From positions 27,419,896 through 27,483,895 of the forward strand of contig CM043960.1 of assembly GCA_014529385.2 (NCBI GenBank): 64,000 nt of DNA. Direction: 5' to 3'. The position numbers and the translations under genes were made by a program. A model generated the notes under the pieces. That model saw only the letters and a program-made list of their open reading frames with translations. It ran no database searches and was not told where the DNA came from. Below, in pieces: positions 10,000-20,764 of this stretch. The stretch comes from Adiantum capillus-veneris (Eukaryota; Streptophyta; Polypodiopsida; Polypodiales; Pteridaceae). How positions within the stretch are numbered: position 1 is the first letter of the stretch; every line of letters starts with the position of its first letter.

Positions 10000-11940
10000 T
10001 GTCGTGCAGCTCCACTTCCATGATAAGAAAATGAGCAAAGGGATGCCAAATAGGTTTATTTGAATCCTACATGATTATTCAACAATAATAAGGGCTTGCT
10101 AACAAGACAATTTTAAGTTAAAAGTGTGCCAGATGCGGCTGTAAGGGCCAAAAGATGTCTTGGTAATTCTAAACAATGAGTATGCTTGAAGTGGTCATGG
10201 CTGGGATTTTATTAATCAAAGTTGAAGTACTTGAAGTGCTCTACAGGCCTGTCTTTACGGCTCGTCAATTGGAGCTACAGATAAGAAGTTATGGTAGCTT
10301 GAATTTTGAGTCAATTGCAGATCCGTACCGGATTGGGCAACTACAACTGAGGGGATAAAAATGAAGTGAATGCACGGGCCTGAAGTGCTTGCTTTGTGGA
10401 GTGCATTGGTCTTTTCAGATCAGTGATCGGATTTACGGTTGCCAAGTTATTGGCCATTAAAGATTTACAGGCGGCCGGTTCCACACCAGTCCGCCGGTCC
10501 ACTCGGTTGGAGTGCCATCTCGGAGTTTTTGGCTCTCAACCGGATCTTGGAATGCAATGATCATAGGATATACCCACCAAGGCATGACCAGGAAGCTTGC
10601 TATTTGGAGCAGATGCAAAGAGAGGAAAACTCTCCGAATGCAATCATTTATACTTGCATATTGAAGGCATATGGCACTATCGAAAAAGTGATGCAAGAAT
10701 TAAAATTCTCGATAATATTGTCATGCTTGGCAATGCTTTTGCCGATTATGGCTAATATGGTGCCCTTACAAAGCCATAAGGCCGCCCACTTAAACTATGG
10801 CCGCCCATAATATGGCCAATGGCCACCCTAAAATTTAGGAAGGGTGTGAACCAAGGAGAAAAAGGTGGGCATGGCGTTGCAGCGCGCAGAGATTGCGCAT
10901 GGGAGAGAAAGAGCTCGCACCGAGCTCCGTGAGCCTCAAGCAAACTCGGCCACGTGATGGAAATTTCTCAGTAGCCCAAGGCGAACAATTTCGACACCAC
11001 CCGCGTCTGTTTTTGTGAAGGCTGGGATTCGCCATGCCACATCAGCAAGAGGCTACTCATTAGCGACATCACTAATGGGTTGGCTGTAAATAGCAAGAAG
11101 GTGGGTTTCCCATGCAACCACGGGGAGGGGAGCTATTATTAGAAAAGGGAGCGGCTCTTTTTTTTCTTCTTCTGGGCATTCCTTAGCAGGAGAATCCAAG
11201 ACGTCCTTAGCCATCATAAGCCCAAGCTCTCTAAACCAAGTAGCCATAATCCGCTTATATTCTCCTTGACACTCATTAGCCTTGATGATCATAATCTCTC
11301 TAAGACAAACTTTCTCGAATCTCATTAGCGATCTTAATCACAAGATCTCTAAAGCAAGCCAATATAATCCTACTATCCTCAGATCTCATATGCCATCATG
11401 ATCCTATCCTTGGATCTCATAAGCTATCATAAGCCCAAGCTCTCTAAACCAAGCCATGATAATCCTAAGCTCTAAACCAAGCCATCATAATCCTAAGCTC
11501 TAAGCCCAAACTTCCATAGTTGGTTCCAATCTTATCTAATCCTAATCTAAGCCGCCTAAGCCCATTCAAATTCGAAATTAAGTAAATCTAAGCCGCAATC
11601 CTAAGCCGAACATCTTAAGCCATAAACCTTAAGCCGATAACCTTAAGCCAAATCGGAACTCCTAAGGCCAATGGAAGCCGAAGCTCCCATAGCCATAGCA
11701 AAAAGAAAATCAACTCTCTCTCAAACTTGAAGCAATAGAAGGAAAATGAAGCAGATCAAGGCAGTTTTTGGCAGATCAATTAAGGCAAAAAAGCTTACTT
11801 GGTATTGTTTCATGGGACCAAACATTATCATCATTATTGAAGCTTGATTTTCTTAATTAGCACTTGGATTAAGGCAGGATAATCCTTGTAAGGAGCATAA
11901 ACTCCTCCAATAACATTTGATTAAACAGGGATAATGTTAA
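10000..11940 (+). repeat. Probable 3' LTR of TE-B
   Basis: A purine run (AGAGGGGGTGGA, ending at 9999) precedes TGTCGTGCAGC at 10000, the expected PPT-LTR junction. The LTR-like DNA contains no credible ORF. A module at about 10230-10450 (ACGGCTCGTCAATTGGAGC, then a GTTATTGGCC-like block) recurs in the TE-C LTR and in the DNA at 55.4-55.7 kb. A TATA-like TGTAAATAGC lies near 11083. I cannot place the 3' end with confidence; no second copy is in the window. Confidence 0.5.
11190..11700. repeat. Degenerate AAGCC-rich simple repeat tract
   Basis: The words CTAAACCAAGCC, CATAATCCTAAGC and TTAAGCCGA recur irregularly over about 500 bases. Spacing varies from about 20 to 70 bases, so this is scrambled low-complexity DNA, not a clean tandem array. 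It sits inside the probable TE-B LTR. No coding potential is visible. Confidence 0.5.
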
Positions 11941-11957
11941 GTATTTGATTTGAGTTA

Positions 11958-12965
11958 TCAGGCTTCAGAATTCGAATCAAATTGTCTGTTTAAAGCTTTG
12001 CTGGAACTCTTTTCCTTGCACCTCTCACAACTAGGGGCCCTGTGCCTTCCCATCTCACCTTTCGAATACAAATCCCCCAATAACGCCCTTGAGCCATAGC
12101 ACTCATTGTCATCCATGAAAACCCAAGTGAACCTGCCCAAGTAGGGACCAAATACTTTGTTCACCCAATCTTGAAATGTGGCATAGGCATTCACCAAACC
12201 AAATGGCATCCCTATCTTCAACTGGTCTTCAAAAGCAATCCCTATTTGAAAGTACCCTAAAAACCCATTCATGATGGAATACCTCTCATGGCCAGCTACC
12301 TAATTTAGGATCTCATCCTGAAATGGAAATGGCTAATGATTCCTCTTGGTTGCCGCATTCAATGGTTTGTAATCGAAACACACCTACCATTTCCCATTTT
12401 TTAAAGGGGTGATAACCATTGGGAAAATGCATTCAGATTCCTTCACGGGGTATATAATACTTGCATCCAGCTGGTTGATCTCCTGCCAAAAAGCTTCCTT
12501 TTGAATTTCTCCCAATCTTCTTAAATTTTGTGCTTTAGGCTTGCACCCGTCCTTGAGGACTATCTTGTGCTCAACACCCTTTGCTCCTTGTATATCCTTG
12601 TACTCCGTGGAAAACAGATTTGAAATGGAGGCACACAACTGGACATAGCACTCTCTCTCTTGCTTGATCAAATCTCCACTTAGCATATTGTCCACTTCTT
12701 TTGCACCTATTCCATGAACCTGTAGTTGCACCTCCTCTTTTGCATGAGATTCCACAATAATCCCAAACAAATCAGCATCAATCTTTAGCATATCATCTTT
12801 GCTTTCCTCCTCTTTTGTATCTATATAGCCTTCATTATAAGCGGTCTCAATCTCGTACTCATAGCTCATTGTGTCATCCTTGTCTTTTGCCATCATAGGG
12901 TGGAAATTGCTCTCTTTGGTCCTCACGTCTAGCACCACCTGTCTCCCTCTCTCTTTGTGAGGCAA
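11958..12965 (-). pseudogene. Reverse transcriptase fragments of TE-C
   Basis: Two open pieces, 12384-12965 and 11958-12272, carry RT fingers and palm: YKDIQGAKGVEHKIVLKDGC, VITPLKNGKW, then GYFQIGIAFED, MPFGLVNAYATFQ and VFMDDN. The catalytic Asp pair of the YXDD-type box is present as FMDD. Between the pieces the consensus continues in broken form (VCFDYKPLNAATKRN-like), with stops near 12300 and 12360. RT homology stops just left of 11958. It is clearly dead and older than TE-D. Confidence 0.7.
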
Positions 12966-13019
12966 GGTGAAAACCTTGATTTCCCAATTCTATTTAGCAC
13001 CTATTTCTAGTAGCCATGA

Positions 13020-13330
13020 CCTACCCAAGATGATAGGGTACGCGTTATCATATGCTTTCATCACAAAGGAATTGATGAGGTGCTCAATGCCATCACCTTT
13101 ACCCTTACATCCTGAGCCACACCCAAACACCTAGCTTTAGCATGCTTGGCCATCCTCATGCGCACATGTGACTTGGCCATTGCTTTAACACCTGTTTCTC
13201 TCATTGCAATTTTTGTCATGATGCAAACTTGTATTCCACCATCTATATAGGCTTGAACCTGCATCCACTTCTCCAATGGCATCATCTACCAAAGGAAGAA
13301 CATTAGTTGGGCTACCCACCCTGAATGCCA
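13020..13330 (-). pseudogene. Aspartic protease remnant of TE-C
   Basis: The frame 13061-13285 includes VQAYIDGGIQVCIMT, which resembles the protease active-site strand with D-G-G where gypsy proteases have D-S/T-G, as in the IDGGSGVNIM type. It lies between gag and RT in the correct order. Frames are broken on both sides. The call rests mainly on this motif and position. Confidence 0.45.
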
Positions 13331-13425
13331 TGTTTTGTACGGAATGCACTATCTGCATAATTTAGGATTCAAAGGCAACAACTGACTAAAAGTAAAGTTA
13401 GCCTTCTAGCCCTGCACATCACTTA

Positions 13426-13430
13426 CCAAA
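13426..13430. repeat. Target-site duplication of TE-D, left copy
   Basis: CCAAA here is repeated exactly at 22366-22370, right after the 3' LTR. Five bases is the usual size for gypsy integrases. It shows that the flanking TE-C DNA was once continuous. Confidence 0.92.
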
Positions 13431-13803
13431 TGTCATAATAATCAATATCTAATTCTCCTAAATGATTTTCTCATATTAAACTGATCATTTAATGTGGGGA
13501 AGTGCCAGGGGAGAAAAAGCTAGAATATTGGTTAAGCTAGCAGACCGGCCACAGTAGGGATCCAAAGGAGGGAAAATAGGGATGCAAAGGGGGGGCCATC
13601 TGCAAAAGATCCATGTGAAAAAATGGGCTAAAAAGACCCTAAGGTTCAGCCCATTAAGACTTCCAAAATGCTAAGATTCCAAAATCCAAAGGTTGTGTCC
13701 AAAGGTCAACCCTAGGGGAAATTGGATGCTTTGGTGTGACAAAAGTCTTTGCATATCCGTACGTGGGAGGGGGCAAGCCCTTCTTCTAGGGGATGAGAGA
13801 GAA

Positions 13804-13848
<45 letters not shown>

Positions 13849-15036
13849 CTCCCTTTACACAAAGGGAATTAGGGACACATGTCAGCTCCCTAGCCCAGAT
13901 GCCCACAAGGTGTGCCCAATTCCTATTGGATGGCCTTGGAGGTGGACCAATGAGAATTATGGTAGAGTAAATCTAGTTTATTTAATTTAAAAACACTTAA
14001 TAAAAGAACCAATGAGAATTAAGTCTCCTAGAAGACTATTGGACAGTCTCCCAAGGGGTCCAATGAGCATTCAGGAGCCCAATGGCTTGCCTGATTCCTA
14101 TTGGCTAGGAGGCAAAGGGGTCCAATGAGAGTTTAGTTTAATTATTAAATTACCTAAAGCTCTCACAAAAGGGGAAAGGGGGACACATGTCTGAAGGCTA
14201 TCACTTATGCTTCTTAATGGTCGTTGGCTTGACTTGGGGAGGGCCAATAAGACTGGAGCAAGAGCAAATAGCAAGAGGGCTCGCCCAAGAGAGAGAGGGG
14301 GCTGATTTTTGCAAGGCATTATCACACACACTCACACAATCTCATGTGTGAAGAAAGAGAAGACTATCTCTTCCCAAGCTTTAATGGAGAGCTCATCACC
14401 TACTCCAAGCTTGTGAGATAGAAGCCTACATCGACACACTCTTGGCTTGTGGATGCAAATCCAACCAAGAGCCAAGATTCAATGCATGCTCATCTCCTCT
14501 ACCAATCTAATTACTAAGCTAAAGCTATGCTAATATGAGTGATTATGTGAGGAGATGTACATCTTTCTCGTAAGATACTCCTTCTTCCTCTCAATCTACT
14601 CTCATACCCTGCTAGCTGTCACCATCGTCGAAGGTGTGTGAGGTCTTGGGTCTGAGAACGGGGATAATTAAAGTTGTGTTTACTAAGTGTTTTGCTTAGT
14701 GCATGAAGCTTTCATTATCATTGCACTAGCTAGTCTTGAAGGAACACAAAGAATTGTATTGTACAATGTCTCTCTTGATGGGAGAAACCATAATACAAAG
14801 CCTTTTGGAGGGGAGACCGGCTCCATGCAAATCCGGTCCTCAACTGTTGTCAATAGCTTAATTTCTCTCTCTTTTGAAAGTATTGTTGATGCTATCTAAC
14901 TAGGTGTTATGCTTTTTGTTGCTCTCTCCACCCAAGCACTTTTGTAATTCTCATTAGGAATCTATGCTAATGAAATGCCCACTATGTTCATGCTAATTTC
15001 CGCTACACATAAGTTTTTAGACCATTAAATGTTACA
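13431..15036 (+). repeat. TE-D 5' LTR
   Basis: The LTR starts TGTCATAATAATC and ends AAATGTTACA, so it has the TG...CA ends. It matches 20765-22365 along its whole length. It contains a (CA)n tract at about 13807-13846, the CAAT-rich repeats CCAATGAGAATTA, and the block GGGAGAAACCATAATACAAAG (split here at its ends), which is also found in TE-F and TE-G. An ORF-like stretch near 14687 is present in both LTR copies but has no recognisable domain, so I do not call it a gene. Confidence 0.95.
13807..13846. repeat. (CA)n microsatellite in TE-D 5' LTR
   Basis: About 20 CA units lie at this place; the matching 3' LTR position (about 21144-21172) has fewer and is interrupted. The tract belongs to the LTR and has changed length since insertion. 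Confidence 0.95.
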
Positions 15037-15037
15037 T

Positions 15038-15049
15038 TGGTATCAGAGC
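15038..15049 (+). other. TE-D primer-binding site (initiator tRNA-Met)
   Basis: TGGTATCAGAGC lies one base after the LTR end. It is the classic complement of the 3' end of plant initiator tRNA-Met and primes minus-strand DNA synthesis. Confidence 0.95.
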
Positions 15050-15438
15050 ACAAGGTTTATCTTTTCTTGCTCAAGAAGGGAGGTCCTCAAGCTAGCTATA
15101 AATGGTTGGTATTATTAATTTCCTGTGAGTAAGTAGAATAGGGATTTTTCAGCCTTGCAGTGCGCCTGCCTTCGTGCAGTTAACGGGGCATCCCTGTCGA
15201 GAGCTATTGTCTTAATAGTGGAGTCCTACGGGGCTTGCCTACGGCTTAACCACTATTGACCTATTAGAAGCTTGATAGGAGCTGGTGCTGTTTTGGTGTC
15301 GAAAGACCCTCTCTTCTATTCCTTGCAATTAATGGTATTCGAGCCGCGGGTACAGTAGCATGACTGCTTTTTCTAAAGGGGTAAAGAGGAGTAGCAACTA
15401 GGGCTTGAAGTGCCAAAGTACACCTAAAAGTTGTTAGA
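15050..15438 (+). other. TE-D 5' leader
   Basis: This stretch between the PBS and the gag ATG is untranslated in my reading. Recognisable copies occur in TE-F (about 28510-28870), including GTGGAGTCC-like and GAGTAGCAACTA words, so it is a conserved leader of the superfamily that may include the packaging signal. Function is inferred from position only. Confidence 0.6.
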
Positions 15439-17000
15439 ATGGCTGACAATAGTAAAGAAAGTGAAATTAATGTTGATAACTTTGATTTTGCTTATGAGCA
15501 AGCTACTAATGATGCTTCAATGCTTGTTAACTATCTTGTTTCTAGGCTTCAACAAGCTATGGGCAATCCATCTCTCCAAAGCGAAGTGCAACGGCAGCTC
15601 CGTGCTCATGGGATTCTCCAAGCTCATCACCATGACGAGAGAACACCTAGGAAGCCTCCTTGTGAGACTACCAAAAGAGGTCTCTCTCCGGTTCGGGAAG
15701 AAGAAGAGAATCCGTATGAAGGGCTCAAGAATTTACTTCTTGATGATGCGTCTCCTTCCCAAAGGAGAACTCAAGAGCCTCCACCGAAGGAACGAGAAAG
15801 AAGTGAGTCTCCCACCACCTCGGCGGAGATGGCTCCACGAAGACGGCGGGCTAAACGCTCTCCATCACTACCAAAGCGGAGAAGACCATCACACTCTTCT
15901 CCACACCATAATTCAAAGAGGGATGATAAAAAGCAAGAGAAGAAAAAGGCGAGAAAGAGGACACCCTCTTCTCCATCTTCTTCATCCTCTTCCTCTTATG
16001 AAAGTGATGGTAAAGACGAAGAAGATCAAGACAAGAAAAAGGCGAGAAAGAGGTCACCCTCTTCTCCACCTTCTTCAAATTCTTCACCTTCTGAAGAAAG
16101 TGATGGTGCAACCTTTGAACCATCAAAAAGAAGAGGCCATAGGAAATCATATGCCGCATGGAAGAGGTCATCCAAGCTGAAGAAATTCAAAGAGGGAGGG
16201 AAGAGCATCTCTTTCCTTACCTATGATGGTACCTTTGGTGCTACGGACAAAGTCTTGGCCTTTATCTAGCAATTTGATGCGGCGTTTGGAGATGAGGGCT
16301 TCACGGAGTCCTCTATGCTACGCCATGTAGCTATGCACTTTCAAAAGTCCGCCAGGCAATGGCGGTCTAGCCTACGAGCCAATGGTGAAGCTCCACAAAC
16401 ATGGAAAGCTTTAAGAGCTTCCATTATGAAGCAGTTTTTGGCCACCGATGCCAAAGACAAAGTACTCACGGAATGGCGAAGCTTAAAGCTCTCTCCCAAT
16501 GAATCCATCCACAAATATGAAGACAAGTTTTGGGACCTACAACTCAAAGCCACTGTCTTCAAAAAGTTGGATTTTGGAGAGCAAAAGCAACAATTTTGTG
16601 CGGGCTTAACCGAAGAAATGGCGGAGTATGTCAACTCCCAAAGGCCACATACCATATCGGTGGTAATACACCATACTATGGTGGCCTCACAAATCAATTT
16701 CCAAACGGGGGCTAAAAGAAATAATAAGCCCCCGGAAAACAAGGGTTCCAATGAGCCTAAGGGGAAGGAAAATGTCCAAAAGTCTCCTAAGGGCAACTCC
16801 AACAAAGCTAAAGAGAAGGGACTTTACAAAGGTAAGAACAAACTCTCTCCTGAAGCGCTTGAGCGTTATCGCAAGGATAACCGGTGTTTCAAGTGCGGCG
16901 AACAAGGGCATGCGTACCGCGCTTGTCCCCAAAAGAACAACCGCCAAGACCCTCCTAGAGCTTCCTTGGTTGAAATCCAAGAGGAGAAGACTCACCAAAC
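15439..17000 (+). pseudogene. TE-D gag, with one in-frame TAG
   Basis: ATG at 15439 opens MADNSKESEINV; TE-F and the other family copies have a similar start. Residues about 50-225 form a highly basic, Ser- and Pro-rich segment with repeated KKKARKR and SSP stretches, unusual for gag. After SFLTYDGTFGATDKVLAFI a TAG at 16267-16269 occurs where the TE-G copy has a glutamine codon. The same frame resumes with capsid (HVAMHFQKSARQW, WKALRASIMKQF, EYVNSQRP) and one CCHC knuckle (CFKCGEQGHAYRAC) at 16885-16926. The stop removes the capsid and the polymerase from any normally translated product. Confidence 0.88.
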
Positions 17001-18357
17001 TCATCACAAAGGATCTCCTCTATGCCATGCTTGGGGAAAGGTAAGAGAACATGATGCTTTTATTCTCTTTGACCCTGGTTCTACTCACAATTTTATATCT
17101 ATAGAGTTGGCCACCAAGCTAGGCATACAATCCTATGAGATGGGAGATGTCCTACCTGCAGACAGTGCCTTCAAGGGGCAAGAAGCTTCAGTCACTCCCT
17201 TAATCGAGAAATTGAGGCTTCATGTCCAAGGCTATGTGGACAAAGAGGACTTCTTTATCTCTCCTCTCAAGCATGAGGATGTAATCCTAAGGGCACCATG
17301 GTTTGACCGCCTGGCTGCCGATGTTAAATTTCCTGAAAGGAGAATCTCCTTTAAGTTCATGGAAAAAGACATGTATATATATGCTAAGGAAATGGGTAAC
17401 ACTATCTCCATTGTACATACACCAACTTTCAACAAGTCAATAAAGAGCTCTATTTTCGTGTATATGATTTTTGTTAAAGATTCTCAAAATGAACTTAATG
17501 CTTTAGCAAAAGAAAATAAAAGCAACCAAAAGGAATTAGAGTTATCCAATTTTCTCAAGGGGTTTCAAGATGTTTTTATTGACGACATCCCTTGTGAGCT
17601 ACCTCCTAAACGAGGTAATGATGACCATGCAATTGAACTTCTACCAGGAAGTTCACCGCCTTACAAACCTCCTTATAGAGTTTCTCAAGCTCAACAAGAG
17701 GAGATTATGCGGCAAGTGCATGAGTTAGTCGAGAAGGGCATGGTTAGGCCTAGCTCATCTCCATTTTGCTCACCGGTGTTATTAGTGCAAAAGAAAGACG
17801 GCAAATATCGTATGTGTGTCGATTATAGAGCACTAAATAGGATCACTATCAAGAATAGGTTTCCTGTTCCACAGGTGCAAGACCTATTTGATAAGCTACA
17901 AGGATCGACCTACTTCAGTAGGATTGACCTAAAAAGTGGCTATCATCAGATAAGGATAGTTGATCAAGATATTGTAAAGACCGCATTTCGCACAACATTT
18001 GGTCTTTACGAATACATTGTCATGCCTTTTGGCTTGACCAATGCACCAGCCACATTCAACCGCTTGATGGAGAAGCTGTTCAGGCCTCATCGAGCCTTCA
18101 CTGGAGTGTTCTTTGATAATATTATCATCTACTCTAATTCATTGGAGGAACACAAGCAACACCTCCAGGTAATATTTCAAGTTTTGAGAGAGAATAAACT
18201 TTATGTTAATCGAAAGAAAAGTGAATTTTTCTTGCAAGAGATTCAATATTTAGGTCACATTATCTCTCAAGATGGCATCCAAATGGATCCATCAAAGTTA
18301 GAGGTAATAAAAGGATGGCCTAAACCAAGGAATCTTCATGAACTAAGAAGCTTTTAG
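17001..18357 (+). pseudogene. TE-D protease and reverse transcriptase
   Basis: In frame with gag, the protease has ILFDPGSTHNFIS with Asp codon 17071-17073; D-P-G replaces D-S/T-G, as in several plant chromoviruses and in TE-G. The RT follows: ELLPGSSPPYKPPYR, CVDYRALNRITIKNRFPVP, FSRIDLKSGYHQI and MPFGLTNAPATFNRLM. The catalytic box reads FFDNIII, with Asn at 18118-18120 where TE-G has FFDDIII, so RT is expected to be inactive. The frame ends at TAG 18355-18357, created by a local duplication. Confidence 0.9.
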
Positions 18358-18402
18358 GTATGTGTGCATACCTATAAGAAGCTTTATAGGTATGTGTGCA
18401 TA
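18345..18402 (+). repeat. Short tandem duplication disrupting TE-D pol
   Basis: AAGAAGCTTTAGGTATGTG and AAGAAGCTTTATAGGTATG, each followed by a TGCATAC-type end, lie about 30 bases apart. The extra copy interrupts the RSFIGMCAYYRRF box, brings in a TAG and shifts the frame. It looks like a slip or repair duplication. Confidence 0.8.
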
Positions 18403-19174
18403 CTATAGACGCTTCATAGAAAAGTTCTCACAAATTGCGGAACCATTACATGACCTAACAAAGAAAAGCGTTAGGTATACATGGTCTGCTAAAGAGAAAA
18501 ATGCTTTCGAAAAGCTTATCTCTCAACCTGTGCTTACACTACCGGATCTCTCAAAACCATTTGAGGTCCAATGTGATGCTTGTGGTGATTGCCTTGGAGC
18601 TGTTTTACTCCAAGAAGGGCACGCCATAGGCTATCAGAGTCGAAGGCTCGACCCTGTTGAGCAAGCTCTAGGCATATATGAATAGGAATTCCTTGCAGTT
18701 CTACAAGCCTTAGACTCATGGAAGCACTATTTATTGGGAACTCCTTTCATTCTGTGAACGGATCACCAAAGTCTTAAGTACTTCATGACGCAGACCAAGC
18801 TCTCCGACAAACAAATGAGGTGGGCAAATTTCCTTTCGCAATTTCATTTTCATATTGCTCACATTGCTGGCAAGCATAATCAAGTCGCTGATGCACTCTC
18901 AAGACGGCCGAGAGTGAATGCGGTTTCCATAGCAACTCACAATGATCTATCTTCAATGATAGATGAGTACGCTATTGATCCCGATTTTAGAGATGTGATT
19001 TCAGCCCTTGCATTAGGGAAGAAAGAAGAACCATTTACTTTACAAGACGGTTATCTTATCTATGGCAATAGACTATGCGTTACTAACTCACTACGAGAGA
19101 AAGTAATGTATGAATCTCATGCTCCACCGTATGCGTGGCATAGAGGGATTGAGTCTACCTTAAAGGGAATTGAA
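18362..19174 (+). pseudogene. TE-D RNase H and HHCC region
   Basis: One frame carries MCAYYRRFIEKFSQIA, VLTLPDLSKPFEVQCDA (RNase H first Asp), TDHQSLKYFMTQ and HNQVADALSR. TAG at 18683-18685 and TGA at 18755-18757 interrupt it. The HHCC domain begins SHAPPYAWHRGIEST. The frame is lost near 19170: IETYSIGLP replaces the family wording FYWPTM, which fits loss of one T. Confidence 0.85.
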
Positions 19175-20406
19175 ACATATTCTATTGGCCTACCATGAAA
19201 GTGAACATACAAGAGTATGTTTCTAAATGTGTGGTTTGCCAAAATACAAAATTTGATAGAGGGAAGCAACTTGGATTGCTTCAACCCTTTCCAATCCCTA
19301 ATTCACTATGGGAGAGCATATCCATGGATTTTATCTTTGGATTGCCTAAGTCTATCCATGGGAATACGAGAATATGGACGATAGTAGACAGGTTCAATAA
19401 ACAAGTTCATTTTATACCTGTCAAAAAGACTATCAAAGCCCATCAAATGGCAACCCTCTTCATTTCACAAATTTTCAAGTACCATGGCTTGCCAATGTCC
19501 ATAGTGTCGGATAGAGATCCTAGAATGACCAGTAGTTTCTGGAAGGGTCTCTTTGAGAATTTAGGAACAAGGCTAAACTTCTCTTCGGCCTATCATCCAC
19601 AAATGGATGGCCAAAGTGAAATAGCTAACCTAACCATTCTCGATCTACTAAAAGCCTATGTAACGGAAGTAGATCAAAGATCCCAATGGGAGAAGTACTT
19701 ACCCTTAGTGGAGTATGCTTACAATAACACTGTACATACTTCCACGGGAAAAGCACCTTTCGAGGTAATTGAGGGAAGATCAAAAAGTCCCTTGCTACTT
19801 AAGGTACATGGGAAGATCTTCGCTGCAGATGAGTATAGCCGAGACCTACAAGAATCTTTTCAAAAGATTAAGGATGCTATCTCTATCTCACAGCAAAGGC
19901 AAAAGGCTGCTACTGACAAGCACAGAAGAGCCCAAGCCTTTAAAGAAAATGATTGGGTCTTATTAAAGTTTCCCAAGGCTCGATTAAGGCACACGACGGG
20001 AAAGAATCCTACAGGCCACCAAAAGTACTATGCTAAACTAGCAAAAAGGTACTATGGTCCCTTCCAGATTCTTAGGCCAATTAATGAGATGGCCTATCAA
20101 CTCAAGTTGCCCAATCATTGGCTCATACACAATGATTTTCATGTGAGCCTATTAAAGCCTTACAAAGGAGAGCCACCTCAAGAACCAACTATTGAAGACC
20201 CACCGGAGATCGAGGACCAAGAGGAGGTGCTGCAGCCCGAGTCCATTCTCCGACATGAAGACAAGGTATTAAGAGGCGGTAAGACTATCCAACGATATCT
20301 TATTAAGTTTAAGAATTATTCTTTTGAAGATGCTAGATGGATGCAAGGCATACAATTAAATGATAACCTAAACCTTGTCAATGCTTACAATGCTTCCCAA
20401 GAGTAA
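19175..20406 (+). CDS. TE-D integrase core with C-terminal chromodomain
   Basis: This frame is open for about 400 codons. It has C..C of HHCC (KCVVCQ), the core Asp in SMDFIFGLP, Asp in IVSDRDPRMTS and Glu in DGQSEIAN, then the gypsy C-terminal module (YYGPFQILRPINEMAYQL). It ends with a chromodomain-like tail (ILRHEDKVLRGGKTIQRYL, FKNYSFEDARW). Such tails are thought to guide chromoviruses to chromatin. It is cut off from the rest of pol by the frame change near 19170. The ATG at 19195 is probably not a real start. Confidence 0.9.
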
Positions 20407-20764
20407 GCAAATGTACAAAATGTTAAAAATGAACAAAGTTTTTTTTGTCTTATAAGACTCTCTTTTTCTTTATTGTGCACAAAAATGAAGTAGTATGCAT
20501 GCTTAGATCAAGTTTGCGGAGACGACATCTCCCAAACACCAAGTAGAGCTTGTCACTCTACTATGGAAGACTGATAGGACTAATGTGCAGATATACTTGC
20601 GGTAGCCTCAGGCTCTCCAGCGCCAAATGGACTAGTCATCCATTGTGGAATGATGTCGTAGGGTAACATAGGGATCCTCTACCCGCTAAGAAAAGGACTC
20701 ATGAATATGCTTTATCTTCTCTACACCATAGTAGAGGATGACTATGATTTCAAGAGAGAGGTAA
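20407..20764 (+). other. TE-D 3' untranslated region and polypurine tract
   Basis: The stretch has no ORF. It ends with a purine-rich run (CAAGAGAGAGGTAA, ending 20764) directly before the LTR, the expected primer for plus-strand synthesis. The same junction in TE-G reads CAAGAGAGATGTGA. Confidence 0.8.

Larger units (their letters stand above)
8384..11940 (+). mobile_element. TE-B: gypsy-like element remnant, RNase H to 3' LTR
   Basis: The fragment begins inside RNase H (GRDNPVVDMLSRA) directly against the 5' edge of TE-A, continues through integrase, and ends with a probable 3' LTR that starts at 10000. Everything upstream of RNase H is missing. The right edge, near 11940, is set by the start of TE-C coding homology and is uncertain. 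Its wording differs from TE-A, TE-C and TE-D, so it is a separate family. Confidence 0.75.
11945..13430 (-). mobile_element. TE-C, 3' part (RT and protease), cut off by TE-D insertion
   Basis: This old minus-strand element reads protease then RT going left from 13430, and it ends inside RT near 11945. Its gag part lies at 22366-23530, on the other side of TE-D. The bases CCAAA occur on both sides of TE-D, so TE-C was whole across this site before the insertion. No RNase H or integrase of TE-C is seen. Confidence 0.75.

Noticed and set aside
14687-14899. A 70-codon ORF in the TE-D LTR, repeated at 22016-22228
   Set aside because: It is repeated because the LTR is. No domain, and the homologous LTRs of TE-F and TE-G do not keep the frame.
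15851-16171. Antisense ORFs opposite TE-D gag
   Set aside because: Shadows of the Ser/Lys-rich coding strand; no independent signal.
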